From an uncultured Bacteroidales bacterium (GTDB lineage Bacteria; Bacteroidota; Bacteroidia; Bacteroidales; Paludibacteraceae): a DNA stretch of 33,792 nt. A model generated the notes under the pieces. The model was not told the DNA's origin. It did no database searches and saw only the letters and a program-made list of their open reading frames with translations. Of the stretch, positions 15,264 through 22,323 are shown in pieces. The DNA lies in the NCBI GenBank assembly GCA_902799185.1, contig CADBZO010000023.1, positions 1 through 33,792 on the forward strand, given 5' to 3'. Every line of letters starts with the position of its first letter. Within the stretch, counting starts at the first letter, position 1. A program made the translations under genes and the position numbers.

Positions 15264-16550
15264 TTATTTAGACATTGAGGCATTTTTTGCAACGAGGGCT
15301 TTGATCTTCTCCACGGAGGCGGAGGTGGTGAGTCCGTCTTCGGGAGTATGAAGGCAGTAGTCAAGAAGCTGCTCCACGGTAGTGGTGGCTACATGGAGCC
15401 GGGTATCTGCGGAGGCGTAGTAGATAAAGACCTTGCGAGTGTCCACCTCACCCCGACCCTCTCCCTTGAGGGGAGAGTTAGAGAGAGGTTTCTCCTCCAC
15501 TATCCAGCCGTTGGAGAAGGCGACGTTCATGACATCGCCGATATACTCATATCCTTCGGGCACAAGGAACCATCCGCTGGGTCGGGCAATGACACATGTG
15601 GGGTCATCCAGGGCGGTCATATACATATAAAGCACATAACGGAGCCCGGAAGCGGTGGCACGCACGCCGTGAGCAAGGTGGAGCCAGCCTTTGGCAGTCT
15701 TGATGGGTGCGGGGCCTTCGCCGTTCTTGACCTCATAGACGGTGTGATAGGCACGGGAGAAGATGATGCGTTCGTTGCGCACCTCGGCGTGGGTGATGTC
15801 GGGGGTAAGTGTCCAGCCTATTCCTCCGCCTTTGCCGGTCTCGATAAAACCGTCTTGCGGACGGGTGTAGAGGGCATAGCATTTACCCATTTTCTCATTT
15901 TCACATTTAACGAACTCCGGATGGAGGACGACATTACGCTGCTGGCAGAGCGATTTGAGGTCGTCGAGCCGTTCCCAGTGAATAAGGTCCTTTGTGCGGG
16001 CTATGCCTGCGGCAGCCGTTGCAGCAGATGTGTCGAATGGCTTCGTCTCATCATGCCGCTCGACACAGAAGATGCCGTATATCCATCCGTCCTCGTGGCG
16101 CGTGAGGCGCATATCATAGACGTTCGTTGCGGGTGCGTTATTGCCGTCGGGCATGGTGACGGGTTCCGGCCAGAAACGCCAGTTGTCGATGCCGTTAGGC
16201 GACTGGGCTACCGCGAAGAAGGATTTGCGGTCGGCTCCTTCCACACGTGCCACGACGGTGTATTTGCCCTCAAAGAGGATCGCTCCGGCATTGAGCACCG
16301 CGTTCATCATGATGCGCTGCATGAGGAAGGGGTTGTCTTGTTCATTGAAATCATAACGCCACTCCAACGGCGTGTGCTCCGCCGTGAGAATCGGGTATTT
16401 GTATTTGGTATAGATACCCGTCGAAAGTCGAAACGGGACAGAGCCTGTCGAAAGCCCATTTTCCGCCATCGGCTCATTGGGGCGGGTAAGGAGTGCTTCG
16501 TGTGCGGCACGGAGAGCCGCTACTTTATTTGACCAGAGTTCCATTTGCAT
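15264..16550 (-). CDS. GH130 4-O-beta-D-mannosyl-D-glucose phosphorylase
   Basis: A 428-residue five-bladed propeller enzyme of GH130 subfamily 1. It would phosphorolyse Man-beta-1,4-Glc to mannose-1-phosphate and glucose in the cytoplasm. Family hallmarks are GIYTKYKYPILTAEHTPLEW, NPFLMQRIMMNAVLNAGAI, and TNVYDMRLTRHEDGWIYG with the likely catalytic Asp146, plus the C-terminal FIYYASADTRLHVATTTVEQ and LLDYCLHTPEDG. ATG 16550 lies inside the last codons of the CE7 gene (26-bp overlap); ATG 16544 is an alternative. Three insertions stand out: GLSTGSVPFRLST (32-44), KCENEKMGKC (215-224) and LSNSPLKGEGRGEVD (356-370), all encoded by repeat DNA. Confidence 0.92.
   Translation of the reverse strand: MQMELWSNKVAALRAAHEALLTRPNEPMAENGLSTGSVPFRLSTGIYTKYKYPILTAEHTPLEWRYDFNEQDNPFLMQRIMMNAVLNAGAILFEGKYTVVARVEGADRKSFFAVAQSPNGIDNWRFWPEPVTMPDGNNAPATNVYDMRLTRHEDGWIYGIFCVERHDETKPFDTSAATAAAGIARTKDLIHWERLDDLKSLCQQRNVVLHPEFVKCENEKMGKCYALYTRPQDGFIETGKGGGIGWTLTPDITHAEVRNERIIFSRAYHTVYEVKNGEGPAPIKTAKGWLHLAHGVRATASGLRYVLYMYMTALDDPTCVIARPSGWFLVPEGYEYIGDVMNVAFSNGWIVEEKPLSNSPLKGEGRGEVDTRKVFIYYASADTRLHVATTTVEQLLDYCLHTPEDGLTTSASVEKIKALVAKNASMSK
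15446..15479 (-). repeat. Intragenic palindromic repeat, copy 5 (GH130)
   Basis: Hairpin CTCTCCC-TTGA-GGGGAGAG inside the same CCTCACCCCGACCCT frame as copies 2 and 4. It reads SPLKGEGRGEV and is followed directly by the conserved RKVFIYYAS strand. Confidence 0.85.
16417..16458 (-). repeat. GTCGAAAG repeat inserted in GH130 N-terminus
   Basis: Two GTCGAAAG copies and the inverted pair CCCGT/ACGGG lie between the codons for MAEN and GIYTKYKYP. The sense strand contains TTTCGACAGGCTCTGTCCC, a type of dispersed repeat I have seen in many bacterial genomes. It adds GLSTGSVPFRLST to the enzyme. Confidence 0.6.
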
Positions 16551-18681
16551 TGTATTTATTGTTATTACGAATTATGAATAATTGTCCATCCGAGAGGATT
16601 TTCTCATTTCCACATTTGGCTATCTTCTCATTTATCGTTTGGTCAATGGCCGTAGTGGTAGTTTGAATACGGGCGGCAAAGAACGCCATGAAATCGGTGT
16701 ACCACGAAGCGGCAGCCTGATGTCCCAGTTCGGGATTAAAGAGGAGCTGCTTGTCCGCGGAAAGAAGGTTGTTGTACGGCGCTATATTGGTATGCGGTGG
16801 GCAGACGTCGTCCTGCAGACCTCTACATGCAATCACCGGGCAAGAGATAGCGGTAGCGAGGTTCTTGGTATCAAAATACGAGAGGAAGGCAAAGAGTTCG
16901 TCATCGGTCATCGTACCTTGGTTCTCCCGCGCCACGTAGGCAGGCCAGTTGACGATATTGAAATAGTCGGGATAATCGCCCATGAAAGCGATGCCCGGTG
17001 CTATAGCGCGGAAGGTGTAGCCGGAGAGAGCCGCAGCCGCGTAAGTGAACGCGCCGCCCTGACTCTGCCCCTCGGCAAAGAGGTTCGTCATGTCCGAGGT
17101 AGGACGGGTAGCCATGAAACGGACCGCCTGCACGCAGTCCATGAACGCACCGCGGTAGTAATAGCTATCCTTGTCTCCGAACCGGTAGGCGAACCAGTCA
17201 CCGTAGGTGTTGGTGAAATCGCCCTTGCCGTCCGCCTCGCGTTCGGAGGAGAGGCGGTTGTTGATGTTTTGTCCGCGGGTGGAGAGGAAGAACTCGGCGT
17301 AGTCGGGTTCGGCATCTCCGGAGGGGCAATAGGGTTTGACATCCTGTCCGCCGGGGCGGTAGCCGGAGTCGTAACCGGCATAGTGCATGATGACGGGATG
17401 TTTCTTACCATCCTGCGGCTCGGCATAGTAGCCACGAATAACAACAGGGTTACCCGTCAGACCGTCGGGAATAGAGTTCATCTCCACGAGATAGATCTTG
17501 CGTGCCGCAGTGGATTTGGAGGTTATCTCCGTGAGCGTCGCGGACATGTTGACGGCCTCCAGTTGGGTCTTGGCGGCAGCCCAATAAGTAGCGAAGTCCG
17601 CTTGCTTGTCCGGGGCAGATATGATAGCAGTCGGGTTAATACCGAAGACGAAGGCACGGGCGAGGTCATCGTTGACGATGCAGGTTGCTTTATAGAAGCC
17701 CGGCGCCAAGTCTGTTTCGGTAGTCAGGGTAATGTTCTGCACGCCGGAAGCGGCTATCTCTACGGATGCAGTAAGGGTGGTGACGGGTGCCATTTGGTCA
17801 GTGGTTATCTCCACTTCCACAGCCGCCGTAACGGCCTCGGCGTAGGGGTTCTCGGCTTGGATGGTGATCGTCGGACGGGCGCTGAAGACCCAGTTGTCGG
17901 TCACGGGCACGGAGAGATTAAGCGTCTTGAGCGAAGCGGGGTTGAGGAGCAGTACCTCGGTCATGGTAAAGCCCAGACCGGAGAGGATCGTGCCATGGGT
18001 TTTCAGTTCCGCCAGCATCTTCGCCGTAATGGTAAAATCCTGATAGCGTCCGGAGAGGGAGACTATCTCCGTGTCGTCCATTACCTCCCAGTCAGAGCGA
18101 CCTATCTTGAGTTGTGCGCCCGCGCGCAGTTCTTTGAAGCGCACGCGGAGGAGTTGCCCTTCTTCGGCAGAAGCGAACTTGGCCGCGGGAATAGTCTCCC
18201 ACTCGCCCCAAGCAGCACCAAAATCTTTCTCACCGGACCAGATGGATTGGTTGGTTCCTGCTTCAGCAGGGGTATGGGTGAGGGTGATTTTAGAGGCGGT
18301 ATATCCCGCTCCTTTGACCACCAGTTGCTGACCTGCGGCAACGAGATCGAGCATCGTTTGAGTCAGGGTGATGGAAGCGGTAAGGGGAGCCTCTTTACCT
18401 GCCAGCTGAAAGTCATGCGGGTCGGTGAAATTGAGCCACTGCCACGAGGCATCTACGTATTGCAGAAAGACCTGAGGGTAGTCGATGTCCGCAATAGCGG
18501 TGACATAGACATTGACAGCGTCTCCAGCGGTAGCTCCCGCCAGAAGGGACTTGTCAATAGTGACATAAGTGGACCAGTTGTTGGCGCAGACGAAGGTCTC
18601 GGAGTGGAGGGTTGTCTCCGTCGCCGAAGCCAGGCAAAGGGACAAGGCGACAAAGTACAAAGTACAAAGGAGCTTTCTCAT
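16525..18681 (-). CDS. CE7 acetyl esterase with two N-terminal binding modules
   Basis: A 718-residue secreted enzyme; signal peptide 1-20. Residues about 22-137 and 146-247 are two copies of a beta-sandwich module (each ends G-GFT-TEVLLL-like). An Ig-like linker spans about 250-350, and the CE7 alpha/beta hydrolase covers about 355-672. The catalytic triad fits Ser540 (EGQSQGG), Asp624 (GLQDDVCPP) and His654 (LGHQ). CE7 enzymes deacetylate xylan or small sugars; here acetylated mannan is the likely substrate. The C-terminus (KILSDGQLFIIRNNNKYNA-NGTLVK) resembles that of the 818-aa surface protein and may be a sorting tail. INEKIAKCGNEKI before it is encoded by CATTT-rich repeats. Stop overlaps the GH130 start. 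Confidence 0.88.
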   Translation of the reverse strand: MRKLLCTLYFVALSLCLASATETTLHSETFVCANNWSTYVTIDKSLLAGATAGDAVNVYVTAIADIDYPQVFLQYVDASWQWLNFTDPHDFQLAGKEAPLTASITLTQTMLDLVAAGQQLVVKGAGYTASKITLTHTPAEAGTNQSIWSGEKDFGAAWGEWETIPAAKFASAEEGQLLRVRFKELRAGAQLKIGRSDWEVMDDTEIVSLSGRYQDFTITAKMLAELKTHGTILSGLGFTMTEVLLLNPASLKTLNLSVPVTDNWVFSARPTITIQAENPYAEAVTAAVEVEITTDQMAPVTTLTASVEIAASGVQNITLTTETDLAPGFYKATCIVNDDLARAFVFGINPTAIISAPDKQADFATYWAAAKTQLEAVNMSATLTEITSKSTAARKIYLVEMNSIPDGLTGNPVVIRGYYAEPQDGKKHPVIMHYAGYDSGYRPGGQDVKPYCPSGDAEPDYAEFFLSTRGQNINNRLSSEREADGKGDFTNTYGDWFAYRFGDKDSYYYRGAFMDCVQAVRFMATRPTSDMTNLFAEGQSQGGAFTYAAAALSGYTFRAIAPGIAFMGDYPDYFNIVNWPAYVARENQGTMTDDELFAFLSYFDTKNLATAISCPVIACRGLQDDVCPPHTNIAPYNNLLSADKQLLFNPELGHQAAASWYTDFMAFFAARIQTTTTAIDQTINEKIAKCGNEKILSDGQLFIIRNNNKYNANGTLVK

Positions 18682-18696
18682 TGTGAATCAATTTTG

Positions 18697-18712
18697 CCGG
18701 CATATATGCCGG
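18697..18712. repeat. Perfect 16-bp palindrome CCGGCATATATGCCGG
   Basis: Lies in the 45-bp gap between the GH26 stop and the CE7 start. Its CCGGCAT/ATGCCGG arms match the palindrome at 11386-11402. There is no T run, so it is more likely a processing or protein-binding site than a terminator. Confidence 0.6.
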
Positions 18713-18726
18713 TGGTTAAACGGAAG

Positions 18727-19803
18727 TTATAGTTGCCTCATGAAGGATCGGTAATCTTCCGCCTCCGCGGTGTTGGGTTGCGGGAGGAAATAATGGGTGG
18801 GTATATCCCAGGCGTTGCGCCAGACGAGGACATATTCGATGGCCGGATATTCGCGCAGGAGCGGCAGGAGGACGGTAGTGTACCAGTGAGGGCAACGGAG
18901 CGCCTCACAGCCGGTCTCGGTGAAAGCGAGACGTTTGCCGTGCTCCTTTGCCAGTCTTGCCGCAGCGTCCAGCTGGCGGTGGGCACGATAGAGATAGTCC
19001 TCTGAGCCTTTGGCTCCGCCGTGGTGGTAGCAGTCGGTGCCGATGATGTCCACGTATTCGTCGCCCGGGTACCACTCTTCGGTCTCGCGGTACGCCCCTT
19101 CGGGCGTATCTTCATAGAGCGTCAGTTTATCGGGAGAATAGGCAAAAAGTAATGTACAAGGGGACAATGTACCATGTACAAGGGATAATTGTTCATCCAT
19201 GACGGTACGTGTCCAACGCCAAAGGGCGATATAGTCGTCCGCCGAGCCGGCTTCGCGTCCCCACCAGAACCAGTTGCCGGACTGCTCATGCCAGAGACGT
19301 ACGATGAGTTGGTCAGGTTGGGTCTGGAGTGCAGCTACTTGCGCCACGAAAGCCGCAGCGCGTTCTATCCACACCTGCATGGTGTCATGCACGGCAGTAG
19401 AGGAATCGACGATTTGCGCAAGGCAGGGTGTGGTGTCCCACGAGTTACCGCCCGTGAGGGGGTTGCGGGCGTGCCAAGAGAGCGTCACTTTGCCGCCGCG
19501 TTCGAACTGACGGGCACACTCCTCTATCATGCGGGAGAACGGCACCGAGTCGAGGTTACGGGAGTGGTTCAGTTCGATGCCGCCTATATCAAAACCGATG
19601 AGGTCGGGCCATTCGCCGGTCAGATCATGGATGCAGGAACGGGTGTCAGTGTAGGTACTGTCCGCGAGGCGCTGCCAGTCGGAGCCATAAACCACATCAT
19701 CCTGGTGACCAAAAAGAACGGAATTGCTCTCTTGGCACGCGCAAAGGGCGCATGCCAAGAGGAGCAATATTTGAGATTTGAGATTTGACATTTGATATTT
19801 CAT
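18727..19803 (-). CDS. GH26 endo-beta-mannanase/mannobiohydrolase, lipoprotein
   Basis: A 358-residue retaining GH26 enzyme. The acid/base is Glu173 in RLWHEQSGNWFWWG, and the nucleophile Glu296 in FTETG. EEWYPGDEYVDIIGTDCYH is the usual strand-6 signature. The N-terminus (LLLLACALCAC, lipobox at Cys23) predicts a lipoprotein, periplasmic or surface-anchored. Its ATG overlaps the alpha-galactosidase stop (TAATG). Its first residues MKYQMSNLKSQ are encoded by a TGAGATTTGACATTTGATATTT-like spacer repeat, so the real start could be later. It differs from the second GH26 at 31516, so one may make oligosaccharides outside and the other mannobiose in the periplasm; this division is inference. Confidence 0.9.
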   Translation of the reverse strand: MKYQMSNLKSQILLLLACALCACQESNSVLFGHQDDVVYGSDWQRLADSTYTDTRSCIHDLTGEWPDLIGFDIGGIELNHSRNLDSVPFSRMIEECARQFERGGKVTLSWHARNPLTGGNSWDTTPCLAQIVDSSTAVHDTMQVWIERAAAFVAQVAALQTQPDQLIVRLWHEQSGNWFWWGREAGSADDYIALWRWTRTVMDEQLSLVHGTLSPCTLLFAYSPDKLTLYEDTPEGAYRETEEWYPGDEYVDIIGTDCYHHGGAKGSEDYLYRAHRQLDAAARLAKEHGKRLAFTETGCEALRCPHWYTTVLLPLLREYPAIEYVLVWRNAWDIPTHYFLPQPNTAEAEDYRSFMRQL

Positions 19804-21959
19804 TATTTCAACTCAAAGATTCGTGAGGGGTAATCGATATTATATTCTGTAGAGAGGGGGATATCCAGTCCGACAGACATGAGGTAGGCACCGGTGAAAG
19901 ACTTGCCGTCTAGGGCAGAGACCTCTCCCCGACCCTCCCCCAAGGGGAGGGAGTAAGGGGGTTGTACACGGACATTGCGTTCATGGAGCGTATAGGTGCG
20001 GTCGGGATCGAGACCTGCCAGACGGATGCGGCGGCTCGACTGCTTCATGAAGGATGATAGTCCGTAGGCGAAGAGAACGGCGTGGTCTTTGGTATCCGAG
20101 ACGTACATGAGGGAAGCGACGCGCTGCGCGGCAACCTCTCCCCGCCCCTCCCCACAAGGGAGGGAGTAAGGAGATACCAAGCGGTACAGGTTGCCGAGCT
20201 GGATGAGGGGGCGGAGTTCCTTATAATCCGCAAACGCGACGGTACACTGGGCGCGTTCCTCATCGGTCATGTGCGCCGGCTGGAGTTCCATGCCGAGACG
20301 ACCGGACATCGCCACATCACAACGGAACTTGATCGGGGTCGTGCGTCCGGTCATGAGGTAGGGAGAACCGCCAATGTGCTGCGCCATGGCGTTGGAGGGG
20401 AAGAAATACGAGGTGCCCCATTGGATATAGACGCGCTGGAGGGCGTCGTTGTTGTCCGACACCCAGAACTCGTCGAAATACGGCATCAGTCCGTAGTTAG
20501 CGCGTCCTCCGCCGGAGGCGCAGTTCTGGATGACCACGTTCGGGTACTTGGCGCGGATACGTTCGAGCGTCTTGACGAGACCAAGATGGTAGTCCACATA
20601 GAGATTGGATAACCTCTCCCCGGCCCTCCCCCAAAGGGAGGGAGAAAGGGATGCCAAGTAAGGTGAACCGCAGTTCTGGATAGAGGCGTTGGCGTCCCAT
20701 TTGATATAGGAGATTTCGGGGTTATTGGTGAGCAGCGTGTCCACCAGATTGAAGACAAAATCCTGCACCTTGGGGTTCGTCATATCCAGCACGAGCTGGG
20801 TGCCGCCTCTGCCAAGTTTGAGTTCGCGGTTGCGCTCCTGCAATACCCAGTCGGGATGCTTCTCGTAGAACTCGGAGAGCGTGTTAGTTGCTTCGGGTTC
20901 TATCCATATACCGAACTTGATGTGGCGAGCCTTGGCGGCATCGGTGAGGGCTTTCAGTCCGTTAGGCAGTTTGCGGGTATCGACCACCCAGTCGCCGAGG
21001 GCGGCATTGTCGCTGTTACGCTGGTACTTACCACCGAACCAACCGTCGTCCATGACAAACAGTTCTCCGCCGAAAGAGGCGATGTCGTTCATCATCGCGA
21101 GGATACGCTCCTCGGTGATGTCGAAATAGATTCCTTCCCAGGAATTGAGGAGGATGTCGCGGGTGGCATTGCCGTTATGAAGCATGCCGCAGGTGCGTGC
21201 CCAACGGTGGAAAGCGCGGCTGACACCGCCCATGCCTTCGTTCGACCATGTATAAGCCAGATGGGGCGTAGAGAAGACTTTTTTCGGTTCCAATACATAC
21301 TCGGACGCCATAGGGTCTATACCGGCATAGAAATGAAAACCTTTCTCGTCGGTAGCTGCAACACGGAGTTCGAAGTTACCGGACCAGCAGAGGGCAGCAC
21401 CGAGCACGCGTCCGTAGTTCTCTTGGGGTACGCCGTCCAACGCAATCATTACTTCGGGTGCGTCAAGGTGCGCATTGCGCGCGCCGTCGGAGTTACGGAT
21501 GCTTTTCACGCCGCGCGTGAGGGGTTCGACGGTAGGCACACCTTCCGCCGCCCAGTTACCGTGGAGATGCAGCAAGTACGGGTTGTCTCCCTCGATAGGC
21601 AGATAACCGCTGTCGTACCGCTGCAAGCGCACAGGTCTCTTCTCGGTATGAGAGATGTCGTACCATGTCTCGGTCATCTCCACCGCCTTCCATTGCCGCA
21701 CATGAATGGTCACATAGAACGGCTGCACCAGGTCTTTCGTTTTGATTACCGTTTCCGTATATTGCGGATTGTTGATGTAGGTTGTGTCCTGCGGTCTCAG
21801 TTGCAGACTCTGGTCGCCGTCGGCGTGCTGCACAAGGAGCGCCGGGAGATGGATATGGTCGATGTCACCAAAGGTGGGTAACAAGTCTATAGCATGCGAC
21901 TGTACGCCCGCCAGAAGGCAGGCGCACAGCGCAAGCAGCATGGTTCCTGTTCGTTTCAT
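19803..21959 (-). CDS. GH36 alpha-galactosidase, secreted
   Basis: A 718-residue protein with a signal peptide. The N-terminal beta-sandwich (to about 265) precedes the catalytic barrel (GGELFVMDDGWFGG; LGDWVVDTRKLPNGL; FGIWIEPEATN). The nucleophile Asp422 lies in YIKWDAN, and the acid/base Asp502 in VSDNNDALQR, with CASGGGR between. It would remove alpha-1,6-galactose from galactomannan. It is the first gene of the minus-strand mannan operon, with its own promoter 43 bp upstream. Three insertions interrupt conserved runs: about 436-449 (SLSPSLWGRAGER), 598-609 (YSLPCGEGRGEV) and 669-680 (YSLPLGEGRGEV). All come from palindromic repeats; the first is in a different reading frame. Confidence 0.92.
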   Translation of the reverse strand: MKRTGTMLLALCACLLAGVQSHAIDLLPTFGDIDHIHLPALLVQHADGDQSLQLRPQDTTYINNPQYTETVIKTKDLVQPFYVTIHVRQWKAVEMTETWYDISHTEKRPVRLQRYDSGYLPIEGDNPYLLHLHGNWAAEGVPTVEPLTRGVKSIRNSDGARNAHLDAPEVMIALDGVPQENYGRVLGAALCWSGNFELRVAATDEKGFHFYAGIDPMASEYVLEPKKVFSTPHLAYTWSNEGMGGVSRAFHRWARTCGMLHNGNATRDILLNSWEGIYFDITEERILAMMNDIASFGGELFVMDDGWFGGKYQRNSDNAALGDWVVDTRKLPNGLKALTDAAKARHIKFGIWIEPEATNTLSEFYEKHPDWVLQERNRELKLGRGGTQLVLDMTNPKVQDFVFNLVDTLLTNNPEISYIKWDANASIQNCGSPYLASLSPSLWGRAGERLSNLYVDYHLGLVKTLERIRAKYPNVVIQNCASGGGRANYGLMPYFDEFWVSDNNDALQRVYIQWGTSYFFPSNAMAQHIGGSPYLMTGRTTPIKFRCDVAMSGRLGMELQPAHMTDEERAQCTVAFADYKELRPLIQLGNLYRLVSPYSLPCGEGRGEVAAQRVASLMYVSDTKDHAVLFAYGLSSFMKQSSRRIRLAGLDPDRTYTLHERNVRVQPPYSLPLGEGRGEVSALDGKSFTGAYLMSVGLDIPLSTEYNIDYPSRIFELK
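19922..19957 (-). repeat. Intragenic palindromic repeat, copy 6 (alpha-galactosidase)
   Basis: CCCTCCCC-CAA-GGGGAGGG hairpin in a CCTCTCCCCG context, encoding YSLPLGEGRGEV just before ALDGKSFTGAYLMSVGL. Confidence 0.85.
20135..20171 (-). repeat. Intragenic palindromic repeat, copy 7 (alpha-galactosidase)
   Basis: Hairpin CCCTCCC/GGGAGGG in a CCTCTCCCCG context, encoding YSLPCGEGRGEV between LYRLVSP and the strand SLMYVS. Confidence 0.85.
20613..20650 (-). repeat. Intragenic palindromic repeat, copy 8 (alpha-galactosidase)
   Basis: Hairpin CCCTCCC/GGGAGGG in a CCTCTCCCCGG context. Here the gene frame reads SLSPSLWGRAGERLSN, while GEGRGEV occurs in another, unused frame. It interrupts the conserved GSPYL...SNLYVDYHLGL run. 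Confidence 0.85.
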
Positions 21960-22001
21960 AGGAATACTTAACTTTCAATTCTCAATTCTCAAAATTTTCT
22001 G

Positions 22002-22033
22002 CAAAGATACACTTTTTTCTTGCATATATCAAA
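22002..22033 (-). promoter_or_regulatory. Promoter of the mannan enzyme operon
   Basis: On the minus strand TTTG (22033-22030), a 20-nt spacer and TATCTTTG (22009-22002) match the Bacteroidetes consensus. Transcription would start near 21995, giving a leader of about 35 nt before the alpha-galactosidase ATG. It overlaps head-to-head with the plus-strand promoter at 22019-22050. The AAAAAAGTGTA just upstream of the box is also present at the araC promoter. Confidence 0.75.
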
Positions 22034-22050
22034 AAAAAGTTGTAACTTTG
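22019..22050 (+). promoter_or_regulatory. Divergent promoter for the 31-aa peptide
   Basis: CTTG, a 20-nt spacer and TAACTTTG (22043-22050) form a plus-strand promoter whose boxes interlock with the minus-strand promoter. The whole 22000-22052 segment is an imperfect palindrome (TGCAAAGATA...TAACTTTGCA). The start codon follows the box after only four bases. Confidence 0.65.
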
Positions 22051-22054
22051 CACC

Positions 22055-22150
22055 ATGTTTGAAATCATCCTAAATATAATCATCGGAATTGGCGGTTGGA
22101 TCATAGGCTTCTGCATAATCGGATGGTTTATTTCGGAGTATTTATATTAA
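22055..22150 (+). CDS. 31-aa single-span membrane microprotein
   Basis: ATG at 22055 to TAA at 22150 encodes MFEIILNIIIGIGGWIIGFC followed by IIGWFISEYLY. This is one hydrophobic helix with a glycine-rich face and an acidic residue near each end. It has a dedicated promoter with only four bases between TAACTTTG and the ATG, so it would be nearly leaderless. Such peptides can be toxins of type I toxin-antitoxin pairs or modulators of membrane complexes; no function can be assigned here. The possible structured RNA directly downstream could be relevant. Confidence 0.5.
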   Translation: MFEIILNIIIGIGGWIIGFCIIGWFISEYLY

Positions 22151-22153
22151 CTT

Positions 22154-22305
22154 GCGTCAGCAATCCTCGAACCTAGGAAATTCGATTTATTGCTAACAAG
22201 TAGTGCATCCCTATAGGGGCGGCATCTGTCTATGTTATAGGCTTTCCTAGGGCCTGAGGAGTGGACGGATTGCCGCCTCTCTTCATCCCCAAAAGCCTTT
22301 GACGC
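22154..22305 (+). ncRNA. Candidate structured RNA with nested stems
   Basis: Four helices nest in order: GCGTCA (22154-22159)/TGACGC (22300-22305); GCAATCC (22160-22166)/GGATTGC (22267-22273); CCTAGGAAA (22172-22180)/TTTCCTAGG (22243-22251); CCTATA (22210-22215)/TATAGG (22236-22241). GGCGGCA (22218-22224) is also fully complementary to TGCCGCC (22271-22277), which would compete with the second helix. The segment lies between two small genes and has no convincing ORF. It matches no RNA family I can name. Strand is inferred from its neighbours. Confidence 0.4.
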
Positions 22306-22322
22306 GCAAAATATATTTGCGC
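22304..22322. repeat. Palindrome GCGCAAA-N5-TTTGCGC before a start codon
   Basis: Perfect 7-bp arms around ATATA, ending 1 base before the ATG at 22324. It contains TATATTTG (22312-22319), a possible -7 box followed by four bases and ATG, the same spacing as for the 31-aa gene. No matching -33 box is seen. It could be an operator, a hairpin, or both. Confidence 0.5.
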
Positions 22323-22323
22323 T

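Noticed and set aside
18255-18305. A ninth palindromic repeat in CE7 (CTGCTGAAGCAG next to CACCCTCACCC)
   Set aside because: The core lacks the CCCTCCC/GGGAGGG hairpin, and the peptide (KITLTHTPAEAGT) fits the normal end of a module plus linker.
22155-22200. tRNA-like T-arm (GGTTCGAGG on the minus strand) as an attachment site
   Set aside because: No matching acceptor, D or anticodon stems were found, and no duplicate copy lies at the other island end.
22172-22270. Hammerhead-like core (CTGAGGA after CCTAGG, with GAAA upstream) in the structured RNA
   Set aside because: CTGANGA and GAAA are both present, but the helices required on each side of them do not form; GAAA is used in the CCTAGGAAA stem.
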